20,338 nucleotides of DNA from positions 1 to 20,338 of the forward strand of contig JADLCZ010000008.1 of assembly GCA_020846955.1 (NCBI GenBank), read 5' to 3'. Made by a program: the position numbers and the translations under genes. Below, piece by piece: positions 18,887-20,338 of the stretch. Source of the stretch: Candidatus Nomurabacteria bacterium. GTDB taxonomy: Bacteria; Patescibacteriota; Minisyncoccia; Phycocordibacterales; UBA9973. The notes below the pieces were generated by a model. That model did not search any database and was not told the origin of the DNA. It was given only the letters and a program-made list of their open reading frames with translations. Position 1 is the first letter of the stretch; every line of letters begins with the position of its first letter.

Positions 18887-19771
18887 ATGGAGGAAGCCTT
18901 AAATACAAAACTATATCCTATTACTCTCACTCGCCAAATTACCGATATACACTCTGGTGGATTTTCTATTTCCGAAGAAGAAAAACTTGGTTTTGCTAAA
19001 GGCGAACTTTTTACTGAGCCCGCAGAATTATACGAGCTCATCACACTACATAAAAAGAATTTCGCAGATAATTTAAATAAATACAAAACAAAAATTCTAG
19101 AAAATAATCTAGATTACAAAATTCTCGCACCGAATGTGTATGTATATACAAGTGCTAGTGTAGACAGCTCTGTAGTTTTCAATACAAGTGAAGGAATAAT
19201 AGTTATAGAAAAAGATGTGATAATAGAACCATTTGTTTATTTATGTGGACCGCTAAGAATTGATGAGGGTACTATTATAAAAGCCCATGCAAACATTTCG
19301 CACTCTTATATTGGCAAAGTTTGCCGAATCGGGGGAGAAGTGAGTAATACGATTTTTGAAAGTTTTACAAATAAAGGACATCATGGATTTATTGGTGAGG
19401 CATATGTAGGCTCGTGGGTAAACATAGGAGGAGGCACATCATTTTCAAATGTAAAAAATACTTTTGGTCCAATAAAAATGAATGGGGTAGAAACTGGAGA
19501 ACTAAAACTTGGTTCAATTATCGCCGACCACGTAAAGACTGCAATCAATGTATCTATATATACAGGCAAAGTAATCGGTGTAGGTGCACATATATACAGT
19601 ACTGTTACAACAGATGTGCCGAATTTCGTGAATTATTATGGGAAAGACAATACTAAAAAAATCCCAATAGAAGTAACAGAAAAGATTGCCACGAGGATGA
19701 TGGAGCGTAGGGGAATAAAATTTAGCAATGAGGATAAAAATTTATTAATTAATTTATATAAAAATGAGTAA
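18887..19771 (+). CDS. GlmU-like left-handed beta-helix protein (sugar nucleotidyl/acyl-transferase related)
   Basis: This 294-residue protein resembles GlmU-like putative sugar nucleotidyltransferases. The N-terminus (YPITLTRQITDIHSGGFSIS) matches the start of that family, but the following nucleotidyltransferase part seems reduced. From about residue 85 it is a hexapeptide-repeat left-handed beta-helix: VYTSASVDSSVVFNTSEGII, IEKDVIIEPFVYLCGPLRID, EGTIIKAHANISHSYIGKVC, with GSWVNIGGGTSFSNVKN and KLGSIIADHVKTAINVSIY as in GlmU acetyltransferase domains. It may therefore acylate or activate an amino sugar for the cell envelope. The stop overlaps the start of the next gene by eight bases (ATGAGTAA), so the two are translated together and may act in one nucleotide-sugar or amino-acid pathway. 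Confidence 0.75.
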   Translation: MEEALNTKLYPITLTRQITDIHSGGFSISEEEKLGFAKGELFTEPAELYELITLHKKNFADNLNKYKTKILENNLDYKILAPNVYVYTSASVDSSVVFNTSEGIIVIEKDVIIEPFVYLCGPLRIDEGTIIKAHANISHSYIGKVCRIGGEVSNTIFESFTNKGHHGFIGEAYVGSWVNIGGGTSFSNVKNTFGPIKMNGVETGELKLGSIIADHVKTAINVSIYTGKVIGVGAHIYSTVTTDVPNFVNYYGKDNTKKIPIEVTEKIATRMMERRGIKFSNEDKNLLINLYKNE

Positions 19772-20338
19772 AATTTTGATAATGGGGGCGTGTGGTCAGA
19801 TAGGGGTAGAGCTAACTTTAGCTTTGCGTAAAATTCATGGAAATGAAAACGTTTTCGCAAGTGACTTGCGTGACAACCACCCCATGCTTGCCGATGGACC
19901 ATACATACAACTCGATGCTACCGACGCTGTAAAAACTCGAGAAGTTGTAGAAAAAGAAGGAATTACAGATATATATTTACTTGCAGCCTTACTATCTGCT
20001 ACAGGAGAGAAGAACCCGAAGCTTTGTTGGGATCTCAACATGGGTAGCCTCCGACAAATCTTGGACTTAGGTGTAGATAAAAATTTAAAAATCTTTTGGC
20101 CAAGCTCTATCGCAGTATTCGGCCCGACAACCCCACGAGACAACACTCCACAACAAACTGTTATTGAGCCCTCTACAATGTACGGGATTACCAAATACGC
20201 AGGAGAGATGCTTTGCCAATATTACAATACTAAATTCGGCCTCGATGTACGCTCTGTGCGCTACCCAGGATTGATAAGCTGGAAGTCGGAACCAGGTGGA
20301 GGTACTACAGATTATGCTGTAGAAATTTTCTATGAGGC
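19764..20338 (+). CDS. NAD-dependent epimerase/dehydratase, L-threonine 3-dehydrogenase-like (3' end outside window)
   Basis: An open frame of 191 codons runs off the end of the window. It starts MSKILIMGACGQIGVELTLA, a Rossmann GxxGxxG motif for NAD. The active-site Ser/Tyr/Lys set is SSIAVFG plus MYGITKYAGE (YxxxK). The stretch VRSVRYPGLISWKSEPGGGT followed by TDYAVEIF is characteristic of SDR-type L-threonine 3-dehydrogenases, which oxidise threonine to 2-amino-3-ketobutyrate; related UDP-sugar epimerases lack this segment. The start overlaps the stop of the GlmU-like gene by eight bases, indicating translational coupling. Given that neighbour, a nucleotide-sugar epimerase remains an alternative, but the motif favours threonine dehydrogenase. 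Confidence 0.85.
   Translation, partial: MSKILIMGACGQIGVELTLALRKIHGNENVFASDLRDNHPMLADGPYIQLDATDAVKTREVVEKEGITDIYLLAALLSATGEKNPKLCWDLNMGSLRQILDLGVDKNLKIFWPSSIAVFGPTTPRDNTPQQTVIEPSTMYGITKYAGEMLCQYYNTKFGLDVRSVRYPGLISWKSEPGGGTTDYAVEIFYE

Overview
The window is AT-rich and gene-dense, with short intergenic gaps, small proteins and standard stop codons (mostly TAA, TGA seen at 15018-15020). The gene content suggests a member of the Candidatus Patescibacteria (CPR), probably Parcubacteria-like. The main clues are the large cysteine-rich zinc-ribbon proteins of unknown function that I recall as common in that group, a short PaaX/Cas2-like regulator, a single Xer recombinase, a TrpR/YerC-like regulator and a truncated asparaginase-like protein. 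No tRNA, rRNA or CRISPR array was seen.

Layout. 1-1.8 kb: 3' part of a CCA-adding enzyme, then a DinJ/YafQ-type toxin-antitoxin pair. 1.8-3.8 kb: a radical SAM/twitch protein divergent from a TrmB-like regulator. 3.9-4.9 kb: a complete IS with 26-bp terminal inverted repeats, a 4-bp target duplication and one DDE transposase. It sits at the very 3' end of the next gene. 4.9-9.6 kb: two paralogous Cys-rich zinc-ribbon proteins (A and B) separated by a short asparaginase-like gene and a PaaX-like regulator, the regulator bracketed by two copies of a 36-bp palindrome. 9.7-12.3 kb: a tiny membrane protein, exonuclease III, Xer recombinase and a CYTH protein. 12.3-14.9 kb: a three-gene unit of aromatic amino acid/histidine lyase, small membrane protein and nitrilase-family amidohydrolase. 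15-15.9 kb: two small unknown proteins and a TrpR/YerC-like regulator with an apparent self-operator. 16-16.7 kb: rpsO between two large foldable palindromic elements. 16.7-20.3 kb: NYN/LabA protein, PfkB kinase, HAD hydrolase, GlmU-like left-handed beta-helix protein and the 5' part of a threonine-dehydrogenase-like SDR.

Expression signals follow one striking rule. At eleven starts a good -10 hexamer ends exactly 6 or 7 bases before the start codon, often with an extended TGN, and no Shine-Dalgarno sequence is visible. This predicts mainly leaderless mRNAs and was used to choose several starts. Most transcription units end in strong hairpins.

Most notable observations: (1) the zinc-ribbon proteins carry the same four-CXXC module at both ends with identical spacing, and protein A has lost all four N-terminal second-ribbon ligands; (2) the IS replaced the native stop of protein A, and the empty site can be reconstructed exactly; (3) paired PaaX palindromes; (4) two foldable elements around rpsO; (5) a TrpR-like operator; (6) a lyase with a Thr-Ser-Gly cofactor triad.
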